DNA from: G963675935 sp963823895
GTDB taxonomy: Bacteria; Planctomycetota; Planctomycetia; Pirellulales; Thermoguttaceae
DNA length: 64,000 nucleotides
NCBI GenBank assembly: GCA_963823895.1
Contig: CAWGNG010000023.1
Location: 124,001-188,000 of the forward strand
Direction: 5' to 3'
Part shown: positions 33,116 to 43,363 of the stretch, in pieces
Layout: each line of letters starts with the position of its first letter
How positions within the stretch are numbered: position 1 is the stretch's first letter
Program-made: the position numbers and the translations under genes
Notes under the pieces: model-generated
Databases searched by the model: none
What the model was told of the DNA's origin: nothing
What the model saw: the letters and a program-made list of their open reading frames with translations, nothing else

Positions 33116-35368
33116 ATGTCCGAACTACAAATCGTTCCGCGGAGGCAGATCGTTCAGACGCCGATGCAGTCCGATCAAGGAATTTCGCCCCGTTTTCTTT
33201 TGGGGGCGTTGCGGCGATGGTGGAAAGTGGTCTTGCCCACGGCTTTGCTGCTGGCTGCCGCGGGCGGAACGACCGTCTATTTGCTTTTCGAGCCGGTCTA
33301 TGAAGCGTCGGCGTTGTTTCGGATCGTGGAACGGAGGCCCTATCTGGCGTTCGAGACGAAAGAGGATGGGCCATCGAAGCTCTTCTTCCAGACGCAGATG
33401 GAGTTGATTCACACTCCGCTGGTGCTTGCCCCGATCATCGAGCGGCCGGAGATTGCCAAGGTGCCGGAGATTGCGCGGCAGGTCGACAAGGTGGCGTACT
33501 TGAAAAAGCAGATCAAGGTGCTGCCGGTTGGCGAGTCGGAACTGTTTTGCATCGCCTATGCTAATCCGGACGCGAAAAGTGCCGCCAACGTGGTCAATGC
33601 GGTGACAGAGTCGTACTTCAAACTGCGGGAGCAAACCGACCAGGATCAAAATCAGCGGATCAGCGAGCTGCTGAGCCAGGAGAGGGACGCGCGATTGAAA
33701 GAGGTGATGCGGCTGCAAGGAAATGTACGCACGCTGGCCGCACAAGCGGCCGTCGAGGATCCCTTCGCGATCAGGAAGAAAGATTCGAGCCCGCAAGAGA
33801 AGCATCCGCTGGCCGACTTGGAGAGTCGGCTGATTGAAGTGCAGGTCGAGCGGACGGTGCTGGACAAGCGGATTAAGGCGGCCGAAGAGGCGATTGCCGC
33901 CAAGCGGAAGGAGAAGGGAGGCCCGGACGAGACGTTGTCGGAACAAGAAATCGCGATGCGCGACGCGATGACGGAACGCCTGGTCGAGGAGAGCGAAGGG
34001 GTCCGGCGGCTAAAAGCGATCATTGCGGCCAGGCGGACCGATCTCGCCGCGAATGAGCAGTTGATGGTCAGAGGGAAGAACTCGCCCGTCCTCGATCGTC
34101 TGAGAATGGACATCCACGTTGACGAACAGTCGCTTGCTCGGCTGCGCGACGAAATGAGGCCCCAGGCGAAACGCGAGGCCGAGTTGGCGATCATGGCCAA
34201 GCAGGGCGAGATGGGAACCTCGCGAATCCAGCGGATCACCGACGAGTTGGACAAGATGCGATCGGATCGGGTGAGGTATGGCGTGTTGGAAGAGAGACTC
34301 CAGGAGCAGTGCAAGAAGCAGCAGGACAGCGTCAAGCAGACCAGCGGGGACACGCTCGAACTGGGGTTCAGGCTGGATGATCTCGCGCGTGCGGAAAGGG
34401 TGTACGAATTGATCGCGCAGCGGGTGGTCGAAGTGCAGACGGAACAGGAGGCGCCGACCAGGGTCAAGCGAATGCAACCGGAGGCGTTGGTGCCCAGCGC
34501 GCCGGTCGAAGTGTTCCCTTATCGCAACATGGCGGTCGTGTTGCTGGTTTGCCTGGGGCTGCCTTTCGCGCTGGCGGTGGCTTGGGAGCGGATGATCGGA
34601 CGGGTGACTGATCCGACGATGCTGGAGCGGCAGGCAAAGCTCTCGGTACTGGGCGAGATCGCCCACCTGCCCGTGCGCTCTCCCGCCGGTCACGGCTCGG
34701 CAAGCGCGAGAATCAATCGCGAACTGCGGCTGTTCGAGGAGAGCATCGACAGTCTGCGGACAAGTTTGACGCTTTCCACGGAGTTGCGAGATATGCGCAT
34801 CCTGGCGGTCACCAGTGCCGCCAACCGTGAGGGGAAGACGAGCGTCGTCTGCCAGTTGGCCGTGAGCTTTGCGCGGGCGACGGGAAAGCAGTTGCTGCTG
34901 ATCGACGGCGACATGCGCTGCCCGGACGTCCACAGCGTATTCGGCATCGATTTGCAGCCCGGCTTGGCCAAGGTGCTCAGCGGAGACTGCTCCTTGGAAG
35001 CGGCAATTGTCCCGAGCGGAAACGACCTCGTCGATCTGTTGCCCGCGGGCAAGCTGGAGGTAAATCCGCACACGCTGCTGGGCAACGGGGCCTGGCCGTC
35101 GCTGTTGGCCCAGATACCTTCGCGCTATCGCTACGTGTTGATCGACACGCCGCCGGTGTTGGTGGCCAGCGAAGCGTTGGTGCTGGCCAAAGCGGCCGAC
35201 GCGACGTTGGTGTGCGTGATGCGCGACGTCAGCCGGGTCGACCAACTCCGCCGAATTCTCGCGCGATTGGAGGCGGCCGGCAGTCAGCCCGTCGGGCTTG
35301 TGCTCAACGGTGTTCCAACGAAAAACTACTCCTATCGCTGGGGCGATTACAGTTACGTTCGCAGTTGA
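33116..35368 (+). CDS. EPS chain-length determinant (Wzz) fused to tyrosine autokinase
   Basis: The 750-residue protein combines a Wzz part, with an N-terminal membrane helix (about 30-50) and a second near 470, and a BY-kinase. The large periplasmic coiled coil lies between. The kinase has Walker A SAANREGKTS (about 565-575), Walker A' LLIDGDMR (near 594) and Walker B VLIDTPP (near 674). The C-terminal YSYRWGDYSYV holds a cluster of Tyr for autophosphorylation. It would control polymer length and export with the polymerase. ATG at 33116, 14 bases after the exosortase gene. Confidence 0.92.
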   Translation: MSELQIVPRRQIVQTPMQSDQGISPRFLLGALRRWWKVVLPTALLLAAAGGTTVYLLFEPVYEASALFRIVERRPYLAFETKEDGPSKLFFQTQMELIHTPLVLAPIIERPEIAKVPEIARQVDKVAYLKKQIKVLPVGESELFCIAYANPDAKSAANVVNAVTESYFKLREQTDQDQNQRISELLSQERDARLKEVMRLQGNVRTLAAQAAVEDPFAIRKKDSSPQEKHPLADLESRLIEVQVERTVLDKRIKAAEEAIAAKRKEKGGPDETLSEQEIAMRDAMTERLVEESEGVRRLKAIIAARRTDLAANEQLMVRGKNSPVLDRLRMDIHVDEQSLARLRDEMRPQAKREAELAIMAKQGEMGTSRIQRITDELDKMRSDRVRYGVLEERLQEQCKKQQDSVKQTSGDTLELGFRLDDLARAERVYELIAQRVVEVQTEQEAPTRVKRMQPEALVPSAPVEVFPYRNMAVVLLVCLGLPFALAVAWERMIGRVTDPTMLERQAKLSVLGEIAHLPVRSPAGHGSASARINRELRLFEESIDSLRTSLTLSTELRDMRILAVTSAANREGKTSVVCQLAVSFARATGKQLLLIDGDMRCPDVHSVFGIDLQPGLAKVLSGDCSLEAAIVPSGNDLVDLLPAGKLEVNPHTLLGNGAWPSLLAQIPSRYRYVLIDTPPVLVASEALVLAKAADATLVCVMRDVSRVDQLRRILARLEAAGSQPVGLVLNGVPTKNYSYRWGDYSYVRS

Positions 35369-35394
35369 CCTGAAAGCGTCCGTGGGAGCGACCG

Positions 35395-38300
35395 ATGACA
35401 ACGAAACAGACGCCGCCGGCTGATCGCGGCGCAGTTCGGCCGAAGCTCAAGCGGATTCTCAATTTGCGCTTGCTGGTGGAGACGCTCGTCGTCGCCGCGG
35501 TTGTCGGACCTGCCGTCTATCTCTGGTATTCCTATCAGGTGAATCGCACGGCCGACGCGCTGCTGGAACGGGCGAGAAAACTGGAACTTGAAGAGAAAGA
35601 CTATAAGGGAGCGGCGGATGACTATTTTCAATACCTGAAGCTGAAGCCCAACGACGCCAATGCACAGATACTCTTGGCCGAGGCGTTCGACCGCGCCGGC
35701 AAGGATCCTAACCGAGCGATTGAATACTATTATCAAGCGATAGGGGTCGCACCAGATTACAGACCGAAAGGGGTCACGCCGGCGGAGAAAGATAAGGCGA
35801 AAGAAGACACCCCTGTGGAGAAAGAGCGGGCTCTGCGTCGGCGACTGGCCGAATTGCTGATCGAGCGGGGGCGGTTCGCGGAGGCCGAAGGCGAGGCGCG
35901 AGAGATTCTCAAGCACAATGTCAACAACGCTCAGGGCAACCGCTTGCTGGCCAAGGCGCTTTACGGCGAGTCGGCGGGCGGTTCGCGCGGCAGTGGAAAA
36001 GACCTTTCCACGGTGGGCCAAGCCGTCATGCGCGCATCGGAGTTGAATCCCGGTGACGTTGAGATTGCTGCGATCCTCGCTAACATTTACCGCAATCAGC
36101 CGCTGCTACTCGATCAAAAACAACAGAGCCTCTCCGCCGCCGCCCGCAACAAGCTGGCCGACCAGGTGATGGACAAGATGATGACCGCCAATCCGACGGA
36201 TGCTAAGGCGGCATTGGCGCACCATCGATATCTGTCGCTTTATCACCCGGGCGACGCGAAGAAAGACTTGGCGACAGCGATCAAGAACCATCCTGAGGAC
36301 CTTGAAGTGGTGCTTCTGGCGGCTTCCGAATCGCGACGGGCGGCCGCTTCGGCCCGGCAGAAAGGCGGATCGCCGGCCGACGCGCAGGCCCGCCTCGAAG
36401 AAGCGAGAACGCACTACGAACACGCAATGCGGATCGCCCCTGCCGACAAGCGTGCTTACTTGCTCCTGGCCGACTTGTATAGGAATGAGGCCGACTTGAA
36501 TAGGAACAAAGGGAAACTCGACCTTCGTGCGAAAAACCTCGACGATGCCGTCGCCACCCTTCGCCGTGGAGAGGAAAAGGTGGGCAAGGGCGATGGCGAC
36601 TTGGAGTACAGCTTGGCGGAGGCGCTGCTTGCCCAAGGCAAGCTAAATGAAGCCGACAAGACGATCACTAGTCTAGAGCAGATAATCGAGCGAATTGCCC
36701 CGCTGCAGCCGACGCCCGTCAAGCTGGCATTGAAGCGAACGGTCGATTTGCTCCGTGGCCGGTGTCTGATGATGAAGGGATGCTATCTTCAGGCTGTGAG
36801 TTACCTGCGGCGTGTGGGAATCGGCCAGCAGGCGACGGCCTACGAGACTGGCCGGAGCGTGCAGGCGTGGCAACTCCTCGGCAACCTCTACGCCGTGCTA
36901 GGGCAGTGGGATCAGGCAGCTCTCGCCCACGAACACGCGGCCACGCTGGATCCGACGGCAGCGGCACACCATCTGAACGCCGCTGCCGCCTGGATGTCTG
37001 CCGACCGCCTCGATGCGGCCGAACAGCACTACCGACAGGCCTTGTCGCTGCAGCCTTCGGCGGACAGAGCGGAAACACAAGTGGCTTTGGCCCTGGTGCT
37101 TTTCGATCAGCAACTCCGCGTTCCCAAAACGGCAAGGAACTGGGAGTCGTTTGATAAGATCCTTGCAGAGGCTAAGAAATCGTGTGAGAAGAAGCCGCCT
37201 ACCAACGGCTGGCGATTAAGATTGCTCGAAGCCGATTATCTGACAACCATCGCCGACAAACCGGGGCAGCGAGAGAAAGCGATGGGAGAGGCGCTGGCGA
37301 TCTGTCGCCAGACCGAGCGCGACTATCCCGACGCGCCCGGGTTATTGCCGCAGTTGGCAGACGCCTACGAGCGGCTTGGGCAGCCTGCCGAGGCGGATCG
37401 CGTCATCAAGCGGTTGGAGGCGATCAAGGGTCAAGAAGCGAGGGCGTGTTTGTTGAGGGCTAGGTTCTGTATCTCGCGGAAAAAGCCTGAGGAGGCGCGG
37501 AAGATCTTGACTGCGGCGATCGATACATTGCCCGAGCAAGCCCGTCCCGCCGTCCGTCAGGAACTGGTCAGACTGGACAGGTATGAAGGCAAGAACGATT
37601 TGGTGCGGAAGCATCTGATCGAGGCGATCAAAGCCGAACCGAAGGACATCGCGTCGCTGGCGCAGCTTGCGGAAATGGCTCTTGCAACGGGCAAACTGGC
37701 CGAAGTCGAGCAGCGGGAAACGGAGCTCGGCAAGCTTGAGGGAGAAAACGGCGTCTTCCGGCGGTATTATCGGGCGCATCGCCTGTTGGCCGAGGCGACC
37801 GGTTCTGAGGACGAGAGGCTCTTAGAAGCGTCAAAGCTGCAAGCCTTCATTGAGTCGCAACGTCCCGGGTGGGCGAAAGGCTACGTTCTGAAGGGGCTTT
37901 TGTGCGATGCCCGCGGCGACTCCGATCAAGCGATGGAGGCCTATCGAGAGGCCGTTGGTCTCGGTGAACGGTCGCCGTTGGTTCTTCGACGGCTGATTTC
38001 CCGGCTGCTTCAGACGAATCGGGGCGATGAGGCGGATCAGTACCTGACGTTGATGCGCGGCGAAGCGTTGTCCATCAGCGATTACGCTTCTTTGAGGCGC
38101 GCTGTGGTCGAAAAGCGCGTGCGAATCGATCGCGCCCTGGAATCGGCGCGGCTGGGAGTGGAGCAGTCTCCCGCGAATCCCCTCGCGCAGCTCTGGTTGG
38201 GACAGTTGTTGTCGGCCGCCGGGAAGACGACCGAGGCCGAGGCCGTATTGAAGAAGGCGGCAGCACTGGGCCCCGACGAGCCGCGCGCTGGAAGAGCTGT

Positions 38301-39937
38301 TCAATTTCTACTACCGTACGAGGCGGCCCAGCGATGCCCGCGAAGTGCTGCAGCGCATCGCCAAGAATGAGAAACTCGACAAAGTGCAGCGGGCGTCGAT
38401 GCTGGCCCAGGAATACGGACTCTTGGGCGACAAAGAACAGGCCATTGCGAACTGCCGCGAGGCCGCGCGGCTAGACACGAAGAACCCGGCCGTCCAGGTG
38501 CAACTGGCCGACTGTCTGGTGCACGTAGGCACGACCGCCAACCATCCCGAAGCGGAAGCATTGTTGCGCGACGTGCTGCGAGAATCACCCGGTTCCGTCG
38601 TCACCGCTAGGGCGAGGCAGTTGCTCGTCGAGATTCTTATCGACCGCGGCGGCAAGGAGGCATGGGAGGAAGCCCGCAATCTGGTGGATAAGGCGGGCGG
38701 GAACCAGTTGTTCTCCAACGATGATCGCCGCGTGCAGGCGAAGTTCCTCTGGTGCCAAGGCGGAAAAGCGAATCTCGCCAAGGCGCAAGAGACTTTCGAG
38801 GCGTTGGTGGCGGATCCCAAAAAGACCGACAACAAAGACCGGCGGCTAGTGGCGCGGTTTTGCGAAGCCGTCGGCAACTTGGAAGGCGCCCGGCAACAGT
38901 ACCTGATGCTCGTCACTCGCACGCACGTCGATCCGGCCGACGCCGCTGCCTACATCGAATTGCTGCTGAAGGGCGAACGGTTCGACAACGCCGATGCAGA
39001 ACTGAAGAAGTGGGAAACAAGTCAGCCCAACGACCTCGGCGTGGCATCGCTGCGAGCGCGCTGGCTGCAAGGCAAAGGCCAGCTCGACAAGATCGAACCC
39101 CTGCTGGAACCGTTGGCTGAAAAGGCTATCAAACGGTTACCCAAGAACTCGCCCCGGGAGGCGACGTTCGCGCTCAACATGGGTGGACTCTATTCGTCCC
39201 TCGATCTGCACAAGGTCGCCGAGCGATGGTATCGCCGGCTGATAACGTTGCAGCCGAAATCCTATTTGCCGCTGGCCGACTCTCTGGGACGTCAGGGACG
39301 GATGAGAGAAACTATCGAGTTGTGCCGCGAGGCGGCAAAATCCGACTCCTCGGCGATGCCGGCCACGGCGGCTGCGGTCGCGCTGTTGGCGGGAAATCCA
39401 TCCGCGGAAGATTTCGCTCTGGCCGAACCCCTGCTGTCCAAGGCCGCTGCCGATCACAAGGATGATGCGAACCTGGCTACCGTGTTGGGCAGCGTTCGTG
39501 TGGCTCAACAGCGGCTCGATGAAGCCGCCGATTTGTTCCGACGCGTGCTGGCGCTAAAGTCGGACGATGCCCACACGCTGAACAATCTCGCCACCGTGCT
39601 TGCCGAGCGTCCCGAGAACCGCCCGGAGGCGCTGCGGTGCATCAATCTAGCCATTGAGATTGCCGGCCAGCAGTCCGATTTGCTCGACACCAAAGGAACG
39701 ATCCTGATGCTCGACGGCAAGCCGGCAGACGCCGTGCCGCTCTTGGAGCAGGCAGCCACCTCTCTGGCTGCCGACCCAAGGTATCATCTTCACCTGGCGG
39801 TGGCCTACGATCGGACGCGGCAACCGGAAAAGGCCCGCACTGCGCTCCACACTGCCTGCAAGAATCACTTGACCCGGCAGGTACTGACCCCGACGGATCG
39901 AAGCGTGCTGGCGGACTTGCAGAAGAAGTTCAACTGA
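35395..39937 (+). pseudogene. Large membrane-anchored TPR protein (PrsT-like), split by one frameshift
   Basis: The first frame (35395-38370) has a membrane anchor near residues 30-45 and then many TPR repeats (ADALLERARKLELEEKDYKGAADDYF onward). Near 38285 the sense passes to the +1 frame, which continues without a break in style (ALEELFNFYYRTRRPSDAREV) to the stop at 39937. Joined length is about 1,514 residues. Large TPR proteins next to exosortase, Wzz-kinase and EpsI genes are typical of EPS loci (PrsT/EpsB-type). They probably scaffold the export machine. The break may be an assembly indel, as the codons on both sides look constrained. If real, the protein would end at the frame's stop at 38370. 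Confidence 0.8.
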
Positions 39938-39938
39938 G

Positions 39939-40607
39939 ATGAACCGCTCCTATGTGTTGCTAGGCATTGTTGTCGCGTTCGGCCTGACGATTTTCTCGGG
40001 CGTTCTTCAAGGGCGCATGCGCAACCGTTGGGGGACGTCGCCGGATACCGTTCGCGCAGCCGACAAACTGGCTGAGGTTCCGTCGCAGTTCGGCGACTGG
40101 AAGCTCAGTTCCACCGGCAAGCTCGGAGAAACGGCGGAGAGAATGCTGGAATGCACGGGCTCTTTCGTTCGCGAGTACCGAGATCAGACGACCAATGACG
40201 TGGTGAGCGTCACTGTTTTGCTCGGCCCGCCGGGCCCCATCTCCGTTCACACGCCCGAAATCTGCTTCCGCAGCACAGGTTTCTCGGCCATGGGGGAGCG
40301 GAAAGAATTGGCTATCCGCGGCGAGGATCGACAGAACGATCAATTCTGGGCACTCAGCTACAAGGCCAATGATGTTCGCGGAGGGGTGCTTCGCGTGTAC
40401 TATGCCTGGAGCACCGGCCGACGTTGGGCGGCAAGCGGCGATCCGCGTTTCAAGTATGCAGACAAACCGTATTTGTACAAAATCCAGATCTCGTCACTAT
40501 TGCCGCCGGGAGCAGATCTACAAGCCGACGATCCAGGCAAGAAATTCCTGCGAAGTGTCCTGCCGGTTGCGCGGAAGTGCATGATCGAACCTTCAGACGG
40601 CAATTGA
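39939..40607 (+). CDS. EpsI-family exosortase-associated protein, copy 1
   Basis: The 222-residue protein has one N-terminal membrane helix (YVLLGIVVAFGLTIFSG) and a periplasmic EpsI/DUF3485-type domain with the family blocks VTVLLGPPGPISVHTPEICF, YYAWS, and the final RSVLPVARK. The family is found with exosortases; its role is not known, but fusion to exosortases occurs elsewhere. It starts one base after the TPR stop, so it is part of the same operon. A second copy, about 40% alike by eye, lies at 42597. Confidence 0.88.
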   Translation: MNRSYVLLGIVVAFGLTIFSGVLQGRMRNRWGTSPDTVRAADKLAEVPSQFGDWKLSSTGKLGETAERMLECTGSFVREYRDQTTNDVVSVTVLLGPPGPISVHTPEICFRSTGFSAMGERKELAIRGEDRQNDQFWALSYKANDVRGGVLRVYYAWSTGRRWAASGDPRFKYADKPYLYKIQISSLLPPGADLQADDPGKKFLRSVLPVARKCMIEPSDGN

Positions 40608-40628
40608 CCTTTTTTGGGAGATAGCGCC

Positions 40629-41540
40629 ATGTCGGTGAAACAGAAAGGACGAGCAGCCCCGCGGCAGCGTCAGTCGGCGACGGGCTTGGCACCGCGAAAG
40701 CGAGCAATGGAAACGCTCTCTCCTCCGGCATACTTTCGCTGGAAAGCGGTTTTCGACCGGGTTCTTGCGGTCGTCTTGCTGGTGCCGGGTCTGCCTCTGA
40801 TAGCGCTGCTTGTTCTCTTGGTGCGTTTGACTTCCCGCGGTCCCGGCATCTATCGCCAAATTCGCGTCGGCCGCAATGGCCGTAAGTTCAAGATATACAA
40901 GATCAGAACCATGCGTCACGATGCCGAGTCCGGCACCGGTCCCGTTTGGACCCAGACAGCCCGCGATCCGCGGATCACTGCCGTAGGGCGGATACTGCGG
41001 CGGTTTCATCTCGACGAACTTCCTCAACTGCTGAACATCGTCAAAGGGGAGATGTCGATCGTCGGTCCACGGCCCGAGCGGCCGGAGTTCGTTCATGTTC
41101 TCGCCGAGTCCATTCCTGGCTATTATCAGCGTGTCGTCGTTCGACCGGGCATTACCGGATTAGCACAACTGAATCTTCCGCCCGACTCCGATCTGAATAG
41201 CGTGCGCCGCAAATTGGCCCTTGATTGCGAGTACATTCATCATGCCGGGCCCTGGCTCGACGCACGCATCTTTCTGTGCACGGGCCTGCGGATGGTGAAA
41301 ATATCGGGAGCCTGGCTGCTGCGTGTTTTTGGCCTGCGACGAAGTGTTGTGCTCCAGGAACCTACCGAGACCGGAGCGTGCGCCGGCGGCGGAAATGGAA
41401 ACGGGCGCAGCGACGGTTCGAATCCCGTGCCAACCACGCCGGCGAAAATCCTCCATGAGGCCGCCGCGGAATCCGCCGCGGACGACAAACGCCTTGTCAA
41501 AGAGGCCCTTGCGCATCATGCCCCGGTCAAGCCACGGTGA
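40629..41540 (+). CDS. Sugar transferase (initial glycosyl-1-phosphate transferase, WbaP/PglC-like)
   Basis: The 303-residue protein has one hydrophobic hairpin (VFDRVLAVVLLVPGLPLIALLVLL) and the monotopic phosphoglycosyl transferase core with KIYKIRTM, DELPQLLNIVKGEMSIVGPRPE, and PGITGLAQ. It places the first sugar phosphate on undecaprenyl phosphate to begin the EPS repeat. The C-terminal 70 residues are extra and low in conservation. The ATG at 40629 is preceded by GGGAG. The stop overlaps the next gene (GTGA). Confidence 0.92.
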   Translation: MSVKQKGRAAPRQRQSATGLAPRKRAMETLSPPAYFRWKAVFDRVLAVVLLVPGLPLIALLVLLVRLTSRGPGIYRQIRVGRNGRKFKIYKIRTMRHDAESGTGPVWTQTARDPRITAVGRILRRFHLDELPQLLNIVKGEMSIVGPRPERPEFVHVLAESIPGYYQRVVVRPGITGLAQLNLPPDSDLNSVRRKLALDCEYIHHAGPWLDARIFLCTGLRMVKISGAWLLRVFGLRRSVVLQEPTETGACAGGGNGNGRSDGSNPVPTTPAKILHEAAAESAADDKRLVKEALAHHAPVKPR

Positions 41541-42454
41541 AGACCGCCTCAACCATGCTGAATGTCTTCACCGTCGACGTCGAGGACTATTTCCAAGTTT
41601 CGGCGTTCGAAGAGCACGTCGATCGGCAATGCTGGAGCCAATGGGAAAGCCGCGTCTCGGCGAATACTCACCGCGTCCTCAAATTGCTCCAACATCACGG
41701 CGTCCACGCTACGTTCTTTGTGCTGGGTTGGATTGCAGAGCGGCATCCCGATCTTGTCCGCGAGATTCAGGCTTGCGGGCACGAGATTGGATCGCACGGC
41801 TATTCGCACCGCTTGATCTACCGGCAGTCACCAGCGGAGTTCCGCGCCGACCTTCGCCGTTCGCGCGACGTGTTGCAAGACGCCATCGGCCAACCGGTGA
41901 CGGCGCATCGCGCCGCCAGCTTCTCAATTACGCGGCAATCGCTCTGGGCACTGGAAATCCTGGTTGAGGAAGGATTTCGAGTGGATTCGAGCGTCTTTCC
42001 CGTGCACCACGACCGTTACGGCATCCCCGATGCTCAGCCCGGTTTGCACCGCCTGACGACCCCGGCCGGCCCCATCTGGGAGTTCCCTCCGTCTGTGGTC
42101 CGGTTTGCGGGCCTGAATGTGCCCGTGGGCGGCGGCGGGTATTTTCGCCTTTTCCCACTCTGGTGGACAGCCTATTGCCTCCGGCGGCTCAACCGTGTCG
42201 AGCGGCGGCCGGTGATGTTCTACGTGCATCCTTGGGAATTCGATCCCGCTCAACCCCGCATTAGCGCCGCTTCGCGCCTGTCGCGCTTCCGCCATTGCGT
42301 GAACCTGGCACGAAACGAGCAAAAACTGGACGACTTGCTTCGGCGCTTCCACTTCGGACGACTTTGCGACGTAATCGCTCGGCAGGCTACACGGGACGAT
42401 TCTAGTTCCGTTGACTCGGCGGAAACAGCTACAGAACAGGCAACCGGCAGATGA
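41537..42454 (+). CDS. XrtA/PEP-CTERM-type polysaccharide deacetylase
   Basis: The 305-residue protein starts with VFTVDVEDYFQV, a hallmark of the deacetylases that accompany exosortases, followed by HATFFVLGW, SHGYSHRLIYR and FYVHPWEFDP. It would remove acetyl groups from the EPS. The catalytic metal site uses Asp in DVED, and His residues in SHGYSH. GTG at 41537 overlaps the previous stop by four bases; an ATG at 41555 is an alternative start. Confidence 0.88.
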   Translation: MKTASTMLNVFTVDVEDYFQVSAFEEHVDRQCWSQWESRVSANTHRVLKLLQHHGVHATFFVLGWIAERHPDLVREIQACGHEIGSHGYSHRLIYRQSPAEFRADLRRSRDVLQDAIGQPVTAHRAASFSITRQSLWALEILVEEGFRVDSSVFPVHHDRYGIPDAQPGLHRLTTPAGPIWEFPPSVVRFAGLNVPVGGGGYFRLFPLWWTAYCLRRLNRVERRPVMFYVHPWEFDPAQPRISAASRLSRFRHCVNLARNEQKLDDLLRRFHFGRLCDVIARQATRDDSSSVDSAETATEQATGR

Positions 42455-42596
42455 CGCCCGCGGAATCCCGTTTTTGCTCCCCCTCCGACGCCTGCGACTC
42501 GGCGGATCCCACCGGGACTTTGTTCGCCAGCGTCATCATGCCTGTGCTGCGACCGAGTCCCGACGAACTCAACCCGATCTTAAAGGATTCAACTGG

Positions 42597-43262
42597 ATGA
42601 AGCGCCTACAGTTTTCATTGGCAGTCCTTGTGGCTGTGGGGTTGACGATCGCTTCCGGTGTAATTCACGGACGGATGACAAATCGATGGGGAGTCCAGAT
42701 CGATACTGTAGCCGCCGCCAACAGACTTAAGGAGATACCTAACGAGTTTGGCGACTGGCAGTTGCAGGCGGCCGAAGAACTGGACAAGGGTGCCTTGCAG
42801 CAACTTGACCCGGCGGGCTATGTTGTTCGTCGATACCAGAATCTGCAAACTGGTGACGTGGTGAACGTTACCGTTCTGCTCGGTCGGCCGGGTCCGATAT
42901 CGGTGCATACTCCTGAGGTCTGCCTTGGCATGCAGAATTATGAAGTCGTGGGCGAACGGCGGAAGGCGACTATCTCAGCCGCGGCAGGAGCCGACGAGTT
43001 GTGGTGGCTGGACTACAAGGTAAGAAACCTGAGCGGAGACCAACTCCGGCTGTATTACGCTTGGAGCTCAGGCGGCCGCTGGCAGGCTCTGGAAGACGCT
43101 CGCTTCTGGTCGGCCGGGCTGCCCTACTTGTATAAAACTCAGCTCTCCTGTGTTCTGCCGCCAGGGGCAACAAATCCACCATCTGATGATCCATGTCGGA
43201 AGTTTTTGCAGGATTTCGTACCCGTGGCAAGAAAGTACTTAGTTCCCCCCGCTGCGAAATAG
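42597..43262 (+). CDS. EpsI-family exosortase-associated protein, copy 2
   Basis: The 221-residue protein has the same layout as copy 1: an N-terminal helix (FSLAVLVAVGLTIASGVI), then VTVLLGRPGPISVHTPEVC, YYAWS, and FVPVARKY. The two copies share the family motifs but differ elsewhere. The start is ATG at 42597 with AAAGGA upstream, after a 142-base gap that lacks an obvious promoter. Two EpsI genes with one exosortase suggests a local duplication followed by divergence. Confidence 0.88.
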   Translation: MKRLQFSLAVLVAVGLTIASGVIHGRMTNRWGVQIDTVAAANRLKEIPNEFGDWQLQAAEELDKGALQQLDPAGYVVRRYQNLQTGDVVNVTVLLGRPGPISVHTPEVCLGMQNYEVVGERRKATISAAAGADELWWLDYKVRNLSGDQLRLYYAWSSGGRWQALEDARFWSAGLPYLYKTQLSCVLPPGATNPPSDDPCRKFLQDFVPVARKYLVPPAAK

Positions 43263-43363
43263 CGCGTGAAGAGAATAGCTGAGATCATGCGACAACCGAG
43301 GACTCGCGGGGCTTTCACGCTGCCGAGCAGACACTCGTTGAGCGCCGAGAAGTTACTCCGATC

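Noticed and set aside
33652..35401. Two long minus-strand frames opposite the Wzz-kinase
   Set aside because: Antisense shadows of a protein with clear Walker motifs.
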